Positions 22,264-33,741 of a DNA stretch of 64,000 nucleotides are shown here, piece after piece. Position 1 is the first letter of the stretch, and every line of letters starts with the position of its first letter. The notes beneath the pieces were generated by a model. That model did not search any database. It worked only from the letters and a program-made list of their open reading frames with translations, and had not been told where the DNA came from. The stretch lies in NCBI GenBank assembly GCA_002245135.1, contig NGBS01000008.1:153439-217438 (forward strand), written 5' to 3'. The stretch comes from Proteromonas lacertae (lineage: Eukaryota > Sar > Bigyra > Opalinata > Proteromonadidae). The position numbers were made by a program, and so were the translations under genes.

Positions 22264-23517
22264 TTGCCTCAAATGAGCTTAAAAGCTAATGAAAATTAGC
22301 AACCAATAATATTTGAGTTTTTAATATCCTAACGACATTGTAATGACTATTTTTTAGTTTATACTAAGATATTGCAAAAGTCTAGTTGTAGTATGAAAAG
22401 AAAGGAATTAGAACTCATCCTCTGGCTCTCTATATAACCCAATTTAATGAACCAAAAAAACAAATAAATTTAAGTTACAGAATATGCCTATCATTATGAT
22501 GATGCATAAACATAAGTATTTTATAAACGAAATTAATTTAATATTTTTTGTCCATATCTTTACCTCTCTTAATCTTTATACCATTAGCAAAACTGAAAAG
22601 GGCGCATTAATTTAGGTTAATCTATATCATATTATAAACTTATGGAAAATTCTTTTTACACCTGTAATTTTAACATTTTTTTATTTTGAATTAAAATATA
22701 GTCTTTCATATGCTAACTGTATTTATCGCACAGCAGTAAGCAAAGTTTGATCTTTAATTTACATAAATAGTATCTGCAAATAAATACAAATATGGACTTT
22801 ATATGCCGTGTAGAAATGGGTAAGAATCGATTATATTCATATAAAACATAATAGTAAAAATGTTATATCACATCTTTTAATTTAAGCAAATGCAACAACT
22901 CGTGTCAGTCTATAAGGCTATATCAGATATTAGTCTAGTATAAAATGATATGTGCAAAGTCAATATGCATTGCATTAATTGATACATGACTTACTAAACA
23001 AGATATTAGATACGTTAAATAGAATAATCATTTCGCCTATCTTAAAGCAATTAAATATGCATTTTGTAATATGCTGCAATATCAATATAATATTTTTGCC
23101 AATATACACGAATTGATGATAATATGTAGAAACAAAAGAAATTATTAACACTTGTTACCCACAATAACAACATAACCTTATATAACTACATAATAGGGTG
23201 TTTTATATTTCTTTTTACTAATATATTGTAAAGTATAGTGGTTTATCACACTTATACTTTTACTTTTCGATTTTATAGTCATTTTTAGTAGATATTTAAT
23301 TTAAATATAGTTTCTTTTTTGTGATTTCAATATCTGCACACTAATGCATCATCTATATAACGAGATAATTAATTTGATTTCATTATTGAAACGGATATTT
23401 TTTATTAATTAACTAAAGTTAATTATATGGGTTGTATATATCAAAACAACTATATAATAATACAGAAAATTAAATAGTATAAGAAAAAATTAGAATATGT
23501 TATATATTAATAATGCT
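22264..23517. other. Gene-poor A+T-rich stretch
   Basis: No coding frame or recognisable RNA was seen in about 1.25 kb. It separates the HSF-type gene from the second glycosyltransferase-like gene and presumably holds the promoter of the former. Confidence 0.35.
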
Positions 23518-24753
23518 TCATAAATTCTTCAATAATTTTCTCACTACATAATAATCTGTTGGTGTATTCATTATAATCCTCCTAGAATTATTCATTATAT
23601 CAAACAAAAACTTTCTAAACACTTCTTTTCTTTCATCACTTCCATATTTAAATCCATATTCATACTGATGTACAGCTAAAGGAATTGTATTATCTTCATT
23701 TCTAAACAACAACAAATCATTATCAGAAGGACCATATTCACTATCACTATATTGCAAATCTATTCCTAAAATTCTTGCATAACCAGTTTCAGCTTGAAAG
23801 ATATATAAAGGATATTTACGAGGTTTTTCACAATTCTCAATCAACCAATAATTCAATACTCCTTGATCACAAGTTTCATTATAAGCTCTAGTTGACATAA
23901 ATTCAATATAATCATTATAAAACAATAATAAATCCCTTGAACTACCAAATATTTGACCAGAATTAACAAATGTATGTGTTTCTAAATACGATTGAGGAGG
24001 ATTAAAAACCATAATCCAATTATAATTAGCTAAGCTACAACTATGAGAATCGATATATTTACAATGACGGGTTTCTTCTGTTAAATATATTCCTCTGTTA
24101 TTATAATTCCACGAGAAAGGGTTATGTTGGAATGCAATATCTCTAACATCGCTGAAGAAAATATGTGAAAATTTATTCTTATATACTTTTAACCATACAT
24201 TAAATAATATATGTCTAATAATGTGCCAGAAAAATGGAATGTTTGTTAAACGAGGAATAGAGTTTCTTATTACATCAGGTATTGGGTATAAAGGATGGTT
24301 GGCGGGATAATAAGGATATTCTTCGCTGAATATGATTGGTTGTATATCATAATCTGTTAAATTATTCTGATACTTCTCATAACTTCCATCATGAACAAAC
24401 ATTATTATTGCACCTTTATATCCAACACCTCTTAGTGAATGAAAATATGGTCGTACTGTCCTCCATCTATTTTTTGCTATTAAACCCATCACAGCTACGT
24501 TCTTGTCTGATCTTTGAGTATATGGAACATATGAAAAATTCCGAAGGATGTAATATTCTTTATCGTCTAATTCATCTCTTACTTCTGTTCTTAGCACTGA
24601 AATATGCTTATATTGATTATTCACTTCACTCATTACCTCTTTCAAAGTATCTGCACTATACATCGACCAGTATATTAAACCTATCATTGCAAAGAGAAAG
24701 AATATCTGTATTATCATCTTTATCATTCTAATTACACAATTACTTAATGTCAT
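23518..24753 (-). CDS. Type II membrane glycosyltransferase-like protein, copy 2
   Basis: Single-exon frame of 411 residues. The N-terminal membrane span is at about residues 12-30. The lumenal domain carries the family motif FSDVRDIAFQHNPFSWNY, then NSGQIFGSSRDLLLFYNDY and CDQGVLNYWL, each aligning with the gene at 12443. Overall identity is low apart from the motifs, so the pair is old. Conserved aromatic YPYYP upstream and AVHQY near the end are further shared marks. It is probably a Golgi enzyme of unknown specificity. Confidence 0.75.
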   Translation of the reverse strand: MTLSNCVIRMIKMIIQIFFLFAMIGLIYWSMYSADTLKEVMSEVNNQYKHISVLRTEVRDELDDKEYYILRNFSYVPYTQRSDKNVAVMGLIAKNRWRTVRPYFHSLRGVGYKGAIIMFVHDGSYEKYQNNLTDYDIQPIIFSEEYPYYPANHPLYPIPDVIRNSIPRLTNIPFFWHIIRHILFNVWLKVYKNKFSHIFFSDVRDIAFQHNPFSWNYNNRGIYLTEETRHCKYIDSHSCSLANYNWIMVFNPPQSYLETHTFVNSGQIFGSSRDLLLFYNDYIEFMSTRAYNETCDQGVLNYWLIENCEKPRKYPLYIFQAETGYARILGIDLQYSDSEYGPSDNDLLLFRNEDNTIPLAVHQYEYGFKYGSDERKEVFRKFLFDIMNNSRRIIMNTPTDYYVVRKLLKNL

Positions 24754-24879
24754 GTCAATTTATGTCAATTCGTATTTTGTTATATAAATACACAATAAAC
24801 ATGAAAATAAATTAAATAGAAAATTAACTAACAAAATTATATACTAGACGCATGACCACTCAATTCCGCAATCAAATGA

Positions 24880-25773
24880 TCAACTATTAAAATGTAAAAT
24901 CATATTATATATACTCATTTGAATTGTTTCAACAGCTACATCTAAATCCTCTTTATACAATTTACTATCAGTAGTATTAAAAGTCTTCACTAATAAACTA
25001 CAAATAGAAAATCGATAAACAAAAAGTGTATTTTCACCATCAGATATAACAAATTTTGAAGTAGATTCCATAAACTTTCCAACTATTCAAAAGATACAAT
25101 AAAATACAATAAAAATACGTATTTCTTCCGCTGGGTCTATCATAGCATGATAATTCGCCATTATTGATATTTCATCACCATATAAATGAAAATCGTGATA
25201 ATCACCTAAGATTATTTTACTATTTTGTTCTAGAAAGGCAGCTTCAATTCCATGGATTTGCTGTAGGTTTTTTAGTACAGGAATTATTGAGTTTTTGATT
25301 ATATCTATTATACAATTTTCAAATGAAGAAAAATTGAAAACTGAAAAGTTTTCGAGGTGAAGTTGAGAAGAGTATTGACGACTAAATGATGTTAGAGTCT
25401 CTGAAGCTAAAATTCTGCCAAAATATTGACAGTATATATTGTCAAAAAAGCATATATATTATTCATTTCAAAACAAAAAAGATATATCAACAGAATCAAG
25501 CATAACTGCACAAGATACATTATTAAGATCATCAAAAACGATAGAAACTGATGCTATACTTATTAAAAGTAATAAAATACATGAGTTAAGCTCGATATAT
25601 GAAAAAGACATACCAAATTTGCTTTTAGCCGATTCTCTCATTGTAGCTATCAGAGAACCTAACATCCTTGTCTAGAAAATATAAAGATAAATTTGTACGT
25701 GTCCTTTAGCGATATATTCTTTAGTGAATAACACTATCCCTCCAGATGAAATGATTAGAATTGCTCTTATCAT
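24880..25773 (-). CDS. Longin-like trafficking protein, tentative
   Basis: Exons 25699-25773, 25486-25671, 25119-25431 and 24880-25082 join in frame to about 258 residues. The start MIRAILIISSGGIVLFTKEY has the first beta strands of a longin/roadblock-like fold. It is followed by RMLGSLIATM, a hydrophobic strand pair and a helical region (RILASETLTSF). A second similar unit may lie in the C-terminal half (GIEAAFLEQNSKIIL onwards). This resembles longin-type scaffolds such as MON1/FUZ-like proteins, but I cannot fix the subfamily. The second intron begins ATATCTTTTTTG and ends AC, and its removal restores the frame exactly. Confidence 0.6.
25432..25485 (-). other. Putative U12-type AT-AC intron in the longin-like gene
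   Basis: On the coding strand the intron reads ATATCTTTTTTG...TTTTTTGACAATATATAC. It lies in phase 0 between a GAT codon and TGT CAA TAT. Without removal the frame stops at once. With AT-AC removal it continues for 170 codons. The TTTTTTGAC element lies 9 nt before the AC end, as expected for a U12 branch site. No GT-AG alternative keeps the frame. This is the cleanest AT-AC case in the window. Confidence 0.8.
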
Positions 25774-25892
25774 ATAACATATATATATCCTTATTTTTGT
25801 GCTTAACCTGATTGTTTATCGATTTTTAAATTTTTAATTTTTTTGTTAATGATTTGACTATATCAAGCTTTTTTAAATTTCAATTTAAAAAT

Positions 25893-26968
25893 ATGGATTA
25901 CTATTTAAGTCCAAATGCTATTGATGAAGGTTTAGATGGTATTCGAAAGGAATATCAACGGGTGGTACAGTTATATTACTATATTGCGTAATAGGTTCAA
26001 GAAGCTAACTCTCTAAAACAAAAGTGTCAAAACTATGAAGGTCAAATCCGCGATTTAACAGAAAAATTAGATAAATCCAACAATGATAATAGGTATTTCT
26101 ACTTATTTTGAATAATTCAAAAATAGAAAACTAAGTACTGAAAATGAAAGATTGAGAAAAGCGTTATCTGCATTAGACAAGTAATATTAAACACTTTATT
26201 ATTCAATAGTATTCGTTCTTCATTAATTGTCTCTGATTCTCAATCCTCTACTCGTCCAGTATTATCTCCATCTACCAATTATTCATCATTTTCAACAGTT
26301 CCATCATTTGGTCCAAGTAGTAATCAACACCATCAATCTTCATTTTCTTCTCCAAAGCCATATTTTGGTTCTTCATCTTCAAATAATTCAAATAATAATA
26401 ATAATAGCAATGGATATTCTTATAGTATGAATAATGATAATCCAGATGTATAAAATAAATAGTAATAATTTTTATAATAGAATATATTAAATGCAATTGA
26501 TGAGAAATTAAAAGGTCCAAAAATATCAAGTCCAGGAAGATCTTATGCATATATGCCAACAGATAATCCATCAAGTTCAAGTAGAGGATTATCACCACCA
26601 ACAAATACAACAAATTCAAATAATACAACATCATCATCATCATTACCAAAACCTGATTTATTATATGATTCTTCAAGTTTATATAGAAATCCAACTCATA
26701 ATACTTATATACCAGTATCATCACAATTGGGTCAACCATCAATGGAAAGTTTCATGGAACAGATCAGACCTAAATTAGCACCAATTCAATTTCAGAAAAT
26801 ACTATCGATTATTCAAGTATATATATATATATATATTATTGTGATTTTTTATTGAATTAGTCTTATCATAAACAAACTATAACCCGTAGAAGTGCTCAAA
26901 ATCAAGCTCAGGATATATTGGGTAAGTTTGAACCAAGATATATGAGTGATTTTATGAATTTATTATAG
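25893..26968 (+). CDS. At4g15545-like coiled-coil protein
   Basis: Six exons (25893-25964, 25995-26092, 26127-26180, 26210-26447, 26481-26816, 26861-26968) give about 301 residues. An N-terminal coiled coil (residues 10-75) is followed by a long Ser/Asn/Pro-rich disordered middle. The C-terminal 60 residues, MESFMEQIRPKLAPIQFQKIL to FEPRYMSDFMNLL, match the conserved tail of the plant At4g15545 family (FFRQVRxRLSYEQFxAFL ... EEIFGxDNxDLYxxFExLL). The function of that family is poorly known; the tail is a helical interaction domain. The assignment rests on pattern memory of this tail. Confidence 0.6.
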
Positions 26969-27100
26969 AAACAAAAGAAAGAATGAAATAACATTTTTAG
27001 ATAAAAATTGTATTTTTAAATTATGCTCTAAACTATTTTTTTATCTTTTTATTTTCATTTTAAAACAAACCAAAACAAAAATGAAAAAAATTAATATCTA

Positions 27101-30100
27101 TTACTCAGTAAAGAAATAAGGAACTGGTTTTGCAGGAATAGCTGTATCTTTCTTCTTACCTGGATCTGGAGCACTTTCATCATTAGAATGATAAATCTTA
27201 ACTTCAACTAATCCACAGTCTTTTTGAATATAATTAATATTTTCACTTAAAACATTATATTCATCAAATGGAGTTTCTAAATTCAAAGCATCTCTTCCTT
27301 GTCCTTTTACGTCATTCTTTACAACAAATGCAGCAAATGGCATTGCTTGTTTTGCCATTTTCTTAGTTACTTCATCAGAGGTAATAAACTTCTTAGCTTG
27401 ATCAATAATATCAGCAGGTAAATCATTTATTTCATCATTCCATTTGGAGTTAAGGAATGTCAATATTTTAGATTGCCATTCTGGATAATGTTTTGCAGTA
27501 TAACTATAACAATAAATAATAATAATAATTGTCATATATATATATATATACATATAACATTTATTTGGTCTTGGAGTATCCTTCTTCTTAGGTGGTTTAT
27601 TAGCTGTATCTCTAAACTGTTTCATTACTTTCTTTAAATAGGTTCCAGCTCTATATAAAGTATGATCATAATCACCTAAATCATCAGGCCATTTTGCATT
27701 CACTATAGTATCAGGTTTATTTAATATAAATCTCCATATATTATCACACCAATGTGGTATTATTGGTGAAATGATAATTAATTCATATTCAATCCATTTG
27801 TAGATTAATTCTTTAGACATATTTATACCATTCTTACTACAACTATCACGATAGTAATCTTTAACACTGATCATATCATAGAAACCAGTTTGTAAGGCAT
27901 CTCTCATTCTCATTTCATCATATGCTTTATCAGTGACCTTGATGCATCTTTTCATTTCATTAAGGAAGAATCTATCTTGGAAAGAGACGGTTGGATCTCT
28001 TTTATCATCTAATTGAATTTCATTATTGATAATAGATTTGATGAAACTATAAAATATATATTAATATAATTATATATATATATACTCTTCTTCAGTAGTC
28101 AATCTCAATATAGCATTATTAGCAGTGTCAATCACAAAGTTGGAGTTATCCATCGAATCACCAGCATCAGCACATCCAAATCTAGTAGCATCAGCTCCCC
28201 ATAACTCAATACAATCTTTAATACTGTAGAAATTTCCTTTACTCTTACTCATTTTCTCTTGATCTACCATTAAGAAACCATTACAGAAGAAACCTCTTGG
28301 CATTTTATCATTTGATTTCCAAATGGCTTGATGATTGTACAAACACATAGTTAAATGATTTTTAATTAAATCTTTACCTGATATTCTTAAATCAAATGGA
28401 TACCAAAATTCGAATTCTTTTTTCAATTCCTTTAATTTATCCTCTGCAATTCCACAATCTTTTGGATATTCTTTCTCCAGGAATATATAATCAAATACAG
28501 CAGGCGTTAATTGTTCAGCTTTTATACCAAGTGGTCCATCAGTCAATCCAAATATATCTCCACCTTGTAATAAGTGTGCAATTGTATAATAAGCCATATA
28601 AATAGTAGAATCAGATAATGATTCAATCACAAATTGTTTATCCCAAGGTAATAATGTTCCTAAACCAAATGATCTACTACAAGCCCATTGCTTCAACCAA
28701 TCTAATGTCAATTCAAATTGTTTTAATACTGCTGGATTATAAGCTCTAAATTCATTACTTCGAATATATTCTAATATTGGTTTTTTCCATTCTTCATTAC
28801 CATAATCTAAGAACCATTGATCTACATATGCAACTACACATTCATCACCACTTCTACTGATTACTTCCTTTTCTGGTTCCCAATATACTGCTGCTTTATT
28901 CTCTTTAATCATTTCTTCTCGAACTAATGGTTTGGCATCACATACTTTCTTACCTTTTTGACTTCCTACTAACATTACACCTTCATAGAATCCTTTAGTA
29001 TATACTTTCTCTTTGGCTTCTACTAATTTTTCACGATCATTCTGAGATTTGATTTTTAATTCATCACATACTGTTTCTGCTGCTCTATTTCCATATCCTG
29101 GTATATTAATAATCTCTACTACTTCATAAGGTAATACCATCTCATCAGTGATGTTATACTTCTCTCTTAATTGTTTCTTTTCTTTCAAATCTCTTATAGC
29201 TGCAAAATCATCAGGAGCATCACTTGGAACTGATGTAACTACACCTGTTCCTTTATCCATTTTAATAGTTAATAATGGAAGACAATATACTTTATCATAT
29301 TGTGCATTTGGTGCTGATAATGGTAATCCCATTAGATCCATTCCTTTAATATCCATTAGTTTATTATAACTACCTCTTTCTTTGGTCATATCTTGATAAC
29401 TCATGTTTTTCATGGATCTTTCACTACAAATGAAGACTTCACCATTTTTCATTTCAAAGGCACCATAATCACCAGTTGGTAAGACGAAACAGTTGGTTTG
29501 TCCATACATTGTCTCTGGTCGTAGAGTTGCTGCTACTAAATATACATCTTTGCCATTCAATGGTGATAATTGAGCTGGATAAGGTGGAATGACTTTTATT
29601 TTAATTAATGTGTATTCTTGAGGATTTACACCTTCACCACTTGCACGGTCATGATCTGCACATACCTGACCATCGATTATTGAATATACGGAAGGTCTCT
29701 TACCAAAACCGATTCTTCCTTCTTCTTTTAAATGATAAAATTGCCATTTCACGAATTGATCGTAGAATGGGTTTTCTGAGGTGGTAATAAACGATCTTCT
29801 CCAATCTACATAGACACCGAGTTGTTTCAAGTCTTCAATACCTAATGGTGAGAAATAATGTAACCAATAAACTGGATCTTGGAATTTTGGTATTTCTTCA
29901 GCTGGAATTCCCATTTTTTCTAATAATTCGTATTGAGTCATTCCTCCGGTTTTGGCTACTAACTTTGTCTTTTTTCCTTTGAATTTACCGATTTCTTTCT
30001 CAACTTCTTCTTCTATTATAAATTATTTTTATAATTCATACTTGGAGCTTCAGGGGCAGCTTCTGGTGCTTCTGGAATAACTTCTGCGTGTATTTTACCT

Positions 30101-30496
30101 GATGCCAATTCTCGTTTTAATTTATTTGCAGCTGACTGTATAGGCATTCCAGTACAATGGAATGCAAATGGGAATAATGCTTTTTTACCTTTTAATTTTT
30201 GATATCTTACTTCAAAATCAGCTTTTGTGAGTGTAAATGCATGACCAAGATGTAATGTTCCATTCATGTATGGAAATGGGAATGTAACCATAAATCTATT
30301 GATAAAATACAACATTATACTTTGGCTGTTTCACTTCTTCTGCATTTTCTTCACCTACATGTTCTTTATCCCAAAGATCTTCAATCTTTTGTTCTGTTTC
30401 TCTTAAGTGATCTCTTCTAGCGGTACCCTATTCATATTATTACAAAATTCCATATTATATTTATACTTTTGGTTCTTTACCTTTAGGTTGTTCCAT
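27101..30496 (-). CDS. LARS1: Leucyl-tRNA synthetase, cytosolic
   Basis: Class I synthetase charging tRNA-Leu. Six exons (30467-30496, 30321-30427, 30042-30295, 28086-30012, 27552-28046, 27101-27503) give about 1071 residues, the usual archaeal/eukaryotic cytosolic size. The signatures are intact: HIGH motif as HLGH in [13 protein letters not shown], a large CP1 editing insert ([23 protein letters not shown]), and the KMSKS motif as KMSKSKGN. The anticodon-binding and C-terminal domains follow. No reading-frame break occurs in more than 3 kb of coding sequence. A (TA)n-rich intron lies at 27504-27551. Confidence 0.97.
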
Positions 30497-30849
30497 TTTA
30501 TCAAAATTGAAAATGCAAAATGGTTTGAGAGAGGTTTGATACTTTTTTAATGTTTTTCTGTTTTTCTGCCAGGAAAAAGTTATTTTTCATACAATATCAG
30601 TTTTATCGTAATATTAACACTCTATTAAGCAATATTATCTATTTACTTCAAATGATTCAATAATCTACACAAATTGTGAGAATAAAATATCTTTTGTTAT
30701 TTTCGTCATGGAAACAATCCGATTATATATTCATACAATTCAAGCACTGTATTGTAGCGAGTAATACACTTGAACAAGATTGAATTTTGTTTTAAAACCA
30801 AGCTTGAAACAGTCGAGCATTCGCAAATTGTATTTCTTATTTTGTCATA
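30497..30849. promoter_or_regulatory. Divergent spacer between LeuRS and choline kinase 1
   Basis: These 353 bases contain no coding frame and must hold both promoters, because the flanking genes point outward. No specific motif was identified. Confidence 0.35.
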
Positions 30850-32171
30850 ATGGAGGTTGAAACGTATATAATATTTTTATATTCTTATTTATTTTTGGAA
30901 TATATATTCTATTTTCTATAGAATATCCTTTTTTTGTTATAGAAGTAAAAATCAATTAGTTTTCTTGACTGACTATAGTCACCATCACCAGAAATCAGAA
31001 AGTATATTGCATTTTATATAATAATTAGACTTGGCAAAGAAGTAGAAGAATCACTGTACAAAGTCTTCGATGCAGGTAAGAATATTAAATATCTAAAAAT
31101 TTATTAGAAACTCAATTACGAGAGAAGGTAATATCAATTTTGAAAGCTTTGAAATTACCTTTTTCTCAAACTGTTCCAAACAACAACGATTTAATCTTGA
31201 AGAGAATTACAGCCGCAATGACTAACATAGTATATCAGTGTAGTTCCAAACAATCTAACGAATTATTACTATTACGTTTTTATGGTAAAGGAACTGAAGC
31301 ATTTTTCTCACGAAAGAACGAAATTGCTGTATTTCAACGATTAAGTGAAATTGGATTTGGTCCAAAATTAATTGCTAAATTTAACACCGGTAGATTTGAG
31401 ACCTTTTTAGTTAATTACAAGCCATTAGTCGAAAGTAACGCTCATACTCCAGAAGTCGTTGAGAAAGTAGCTAAGAAGTTATATGAATTTCATCACATTG
31501 ATGTACCTTCCATCTCTCATGAAAATGGTATAATTCACAAGCTTGATAAATGGTTTGAAGGTGCAAAGAAGGAAAACAAAGAAAGTGAATGTTTCTTGAT
31601 GGATAATGTTTATAATGAATTACAAAATCTAAAAGAATTACTCAGTAAGATTGATAATTCGCCAATCACATTTTCTCACTGTGATCTACAATGTGGTAAC
31701 ATCATGTTACACAAATCAGGAGATATAATGTTTATTGACTATGAATATGCCTGTTATGCACCTCGTGGTTATGATTTTGCTAATTACTTTAGTGAGTAGT
31801 ATAGACTTACACCTATTTTATTTTTATATAGTATGTATGATTATAATTCAGTAAATGCAGATTCTTGTTATGTTGATCGATTTCCAACTGAAGAAATTCA
31901 AAGAATATTCTTTGAAGCTTATCTTTCTATGAATAAAGAGAAGAATGATGATACAGTTGAATCATTAATGAAGGAAATGAAACCACATATTTGTACAGCT
32001 GCTATGGTTTGGATTTTATGGGGAATAGTTCAAAATGCTGTATCTACAGTTGATTTTAACTATGAGAATTACACAGTAGAAAAAATCAACTTTTATTATG
32101 ATAAGAAGAAAGAAATCTTTGGAGTTGAATCTCTTCCTTTATATGATCCGTCTAGAATACATGGATTATAA
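30850..32171 (+). CDS. Choline/ethanolamine kinase, tandem copy 1
   Basis: First step of the Kennedy pathway: ATP-dependent phosphorylation of choline or ethanolamine in the cytosol. Proposed exons are 30850-30863, 30922, 30979-31001, 31029-31075, 31108-31798 and 31832-32171, about 371 residues. The kinase core has MTNIVYQCS, LLLRFYGKGTE, the Brenner-type catalytic motif THCDLQ-like HCDLQCGN, the metal-binding IDYEYACYAPRGYDFANYF and EYMYDYNS. The N-terminal exons are defined by comparison with copy 2. The second exon would be one nucleotide between a U2-type and a U12-type intron. Substrate preference cannot be read from the sequence. Confidence 0.88.
30923..30978 (+). other. Putative U12-type AT-AG intron, choline kinase 1
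   Basis: Begins ATATCCTTTTTTT, a perfect match to the U12 5' splice consensus, and ends TTTTCTTGACTGACTATAG with a CTTGAC branch-like element 9 nt from the end. It is preceded by a U2-type intron (30864-30921) with a single A between them. Confidence 0.7.
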
Positions 32172-32293
32172 TACGTTTGTTTTTTTGTTAGAAAGATCCA
32201 AATTTGTTTTTGTTTTGGTGTGTTTTTGGGTGTTTTTTTTTACTTAGCTTGATTATTCAAGCTTTTTACATTTTTTTTCTTTTTGTAAGATTT

Positions 32294-33593
32294 ATGGAAG
32301 TAGAGAAGTATACTTTATATTATTATTTATATTTTACTATAGAATATCTTTTTTTTTCATTGTAAAAGTTAAGTTAATCAGTTTTCTTAACCAATATTAG
32401 TCAACATCACAGGAAGTTAGAAAGTAAGTGTATAAAATATAATTATTAGACTTGGTAAAGAAGTAGAAGAATCACTTTACAAAGTATCTGATGCAGGTAA
32501 GAATTATTGAATATCTAAAAATCTCTTAGAAACTGAGTTGAGAGAGAAAGTTATATCCATTTTAAAAGTATTAAAATTGCCATTTTCTCAAACTGTTCCA
32601 AACAACAACGATTTAATCTTGAAGAGAATTACAGCAGCTATGACAAATATTATTTATCAATGTAGTTCTAAACAATCTAACGAATTATTACTATTACGTT
32701 TTTATGGTAAAGGAACTGAAACTTTCTTTTCTAGAAAAAACGAAATTGCTGTGTTTCAAAAAATGAGTGAAATTGGATTTGGTCCAAAATTAATTGCTAA
32801 ATTTAACACCGGTAGATTTGAGACCTTTTTAGTTAATTATAAACCTTTAACAAGAAGCAATGCATATACACCAGAAGTGATTCAAAAAGTAGCTAAGAAG
32901 TTATATGAATTTCATCACATTGATGTACCTTCCATCTCTCATGAAAATGGAATGATAACTAAACTTGATAAATGGTTTGAAGGTGCTAAAAGAGAGAATA
33001 AAGAAAGTGAATGTTTCTTGATGGATAATGTTTATAACGAATTACAAAATCTAAAAGAATTACTCAGTAAGATTGATAATTCGCCAATCACATTTTCTCA
33101 CTGTGATTTATCTTGTGGTAATACTATGATGAGTAAAACAGGAGATATTGTACTTATAGACTATGAATATGCCTGTTATGCACCAAGAGGATTTGACTTT
33201 GCTATTTATTTCGGTGAATAGTATAGATTTACACCTAATTTATTTATATATAGTATGTATGATTATAACTCTGTTAATCCTGAAGTATGCCATGCTGACT
33301 GGTTTCCAACTGAAGAAATTCAAAGAATATTCTTTGAAGCTTATCTTTCTATGAATAAAGAGAAGAATGATGATACAGTTGAATCATTAATGAAGGAAAT
33401 GAAACCACATATTTGTACAGCTGCTATGGTTTGGATTTTATGGGGAATAGTTCAAAATGCTGTATCTACAGTTGATTTTAACTATGAGAATTACACAGTA
33501 GAAAAAATCAACTTTTATTATGATAAGAAGAAAGAAATCTTTGGAGTTGAATCTCTTCCTTTATATGATCCGTCTAGAATACATGGATTATGA
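32294..33593 (+). CDS. Choline/ethanolamine kinase, tandem copy 2
   Basis: Proposed exons 32294-32307, 32343, 32401-32423, 32450-32496, 32530-33220 and 33254-33593 also give 371 residues and the same exon lengths as copy 1. Catalytic motif HCDLSCGN, IDYEYACYAPRGFDFAIYF and EYMYDYNS are intact. Long blocks are identical to copy 1 at the DNA level (for example most of 33290-33593), alternating with blocks carrying many silent changes, such as the region around 32840-32900. A mosaic of this kind points to gene conversion between the tandem copies. Copy 2 ends in TGA, copy 1 in TAA. Confidence 0.88.
32344..32400 (+). other. Putative U12-type AT-AG intron, choline kinase 2
   Basis: Begins ATATCTTTTTTTTT and ends TTTTCTTAACCAATATTAG, keeping both U12 elements seen in copy 1 although the rest of the intron has diverged. 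A single A at 32343 separates it from the upstream GTATAC...TATAG intron (32308-32342). An alternative that uses a GTAAAAG donor at 32362 also keeps frame in this copy, but not in copy 1. Confidence 0.65.
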
Positions 33594-33741
33594 TACGTTT
33601 GTTTTGTGTTAATGACTCGAATTTATTAATTTATGTTTTGAGGGTGTAGTTGTGTTTTAATTTTAAATACAATAATGACTGTATAAAACACGAGCCAAGT
33701 TATTTCTCAGTTTATTTTTCATTCTATTCTTCGAAAATCAC

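Noticed and set aside
20016-23517. Transposon remnant in the gene-poor stretch.
   Set aside because: No terminal inverted repeats, target-site duplications, or reverse transcriptase/transposase-like frames could be seen by eye.
25785-25820. ATATCCTTATTTTTGTGCTTAAC upstream of the longin-like gene as another U12-type intron.
   Set aside because: The 5' element and branch-like element are only about 15 nt apart and lie in a spacer with no exons on either side.
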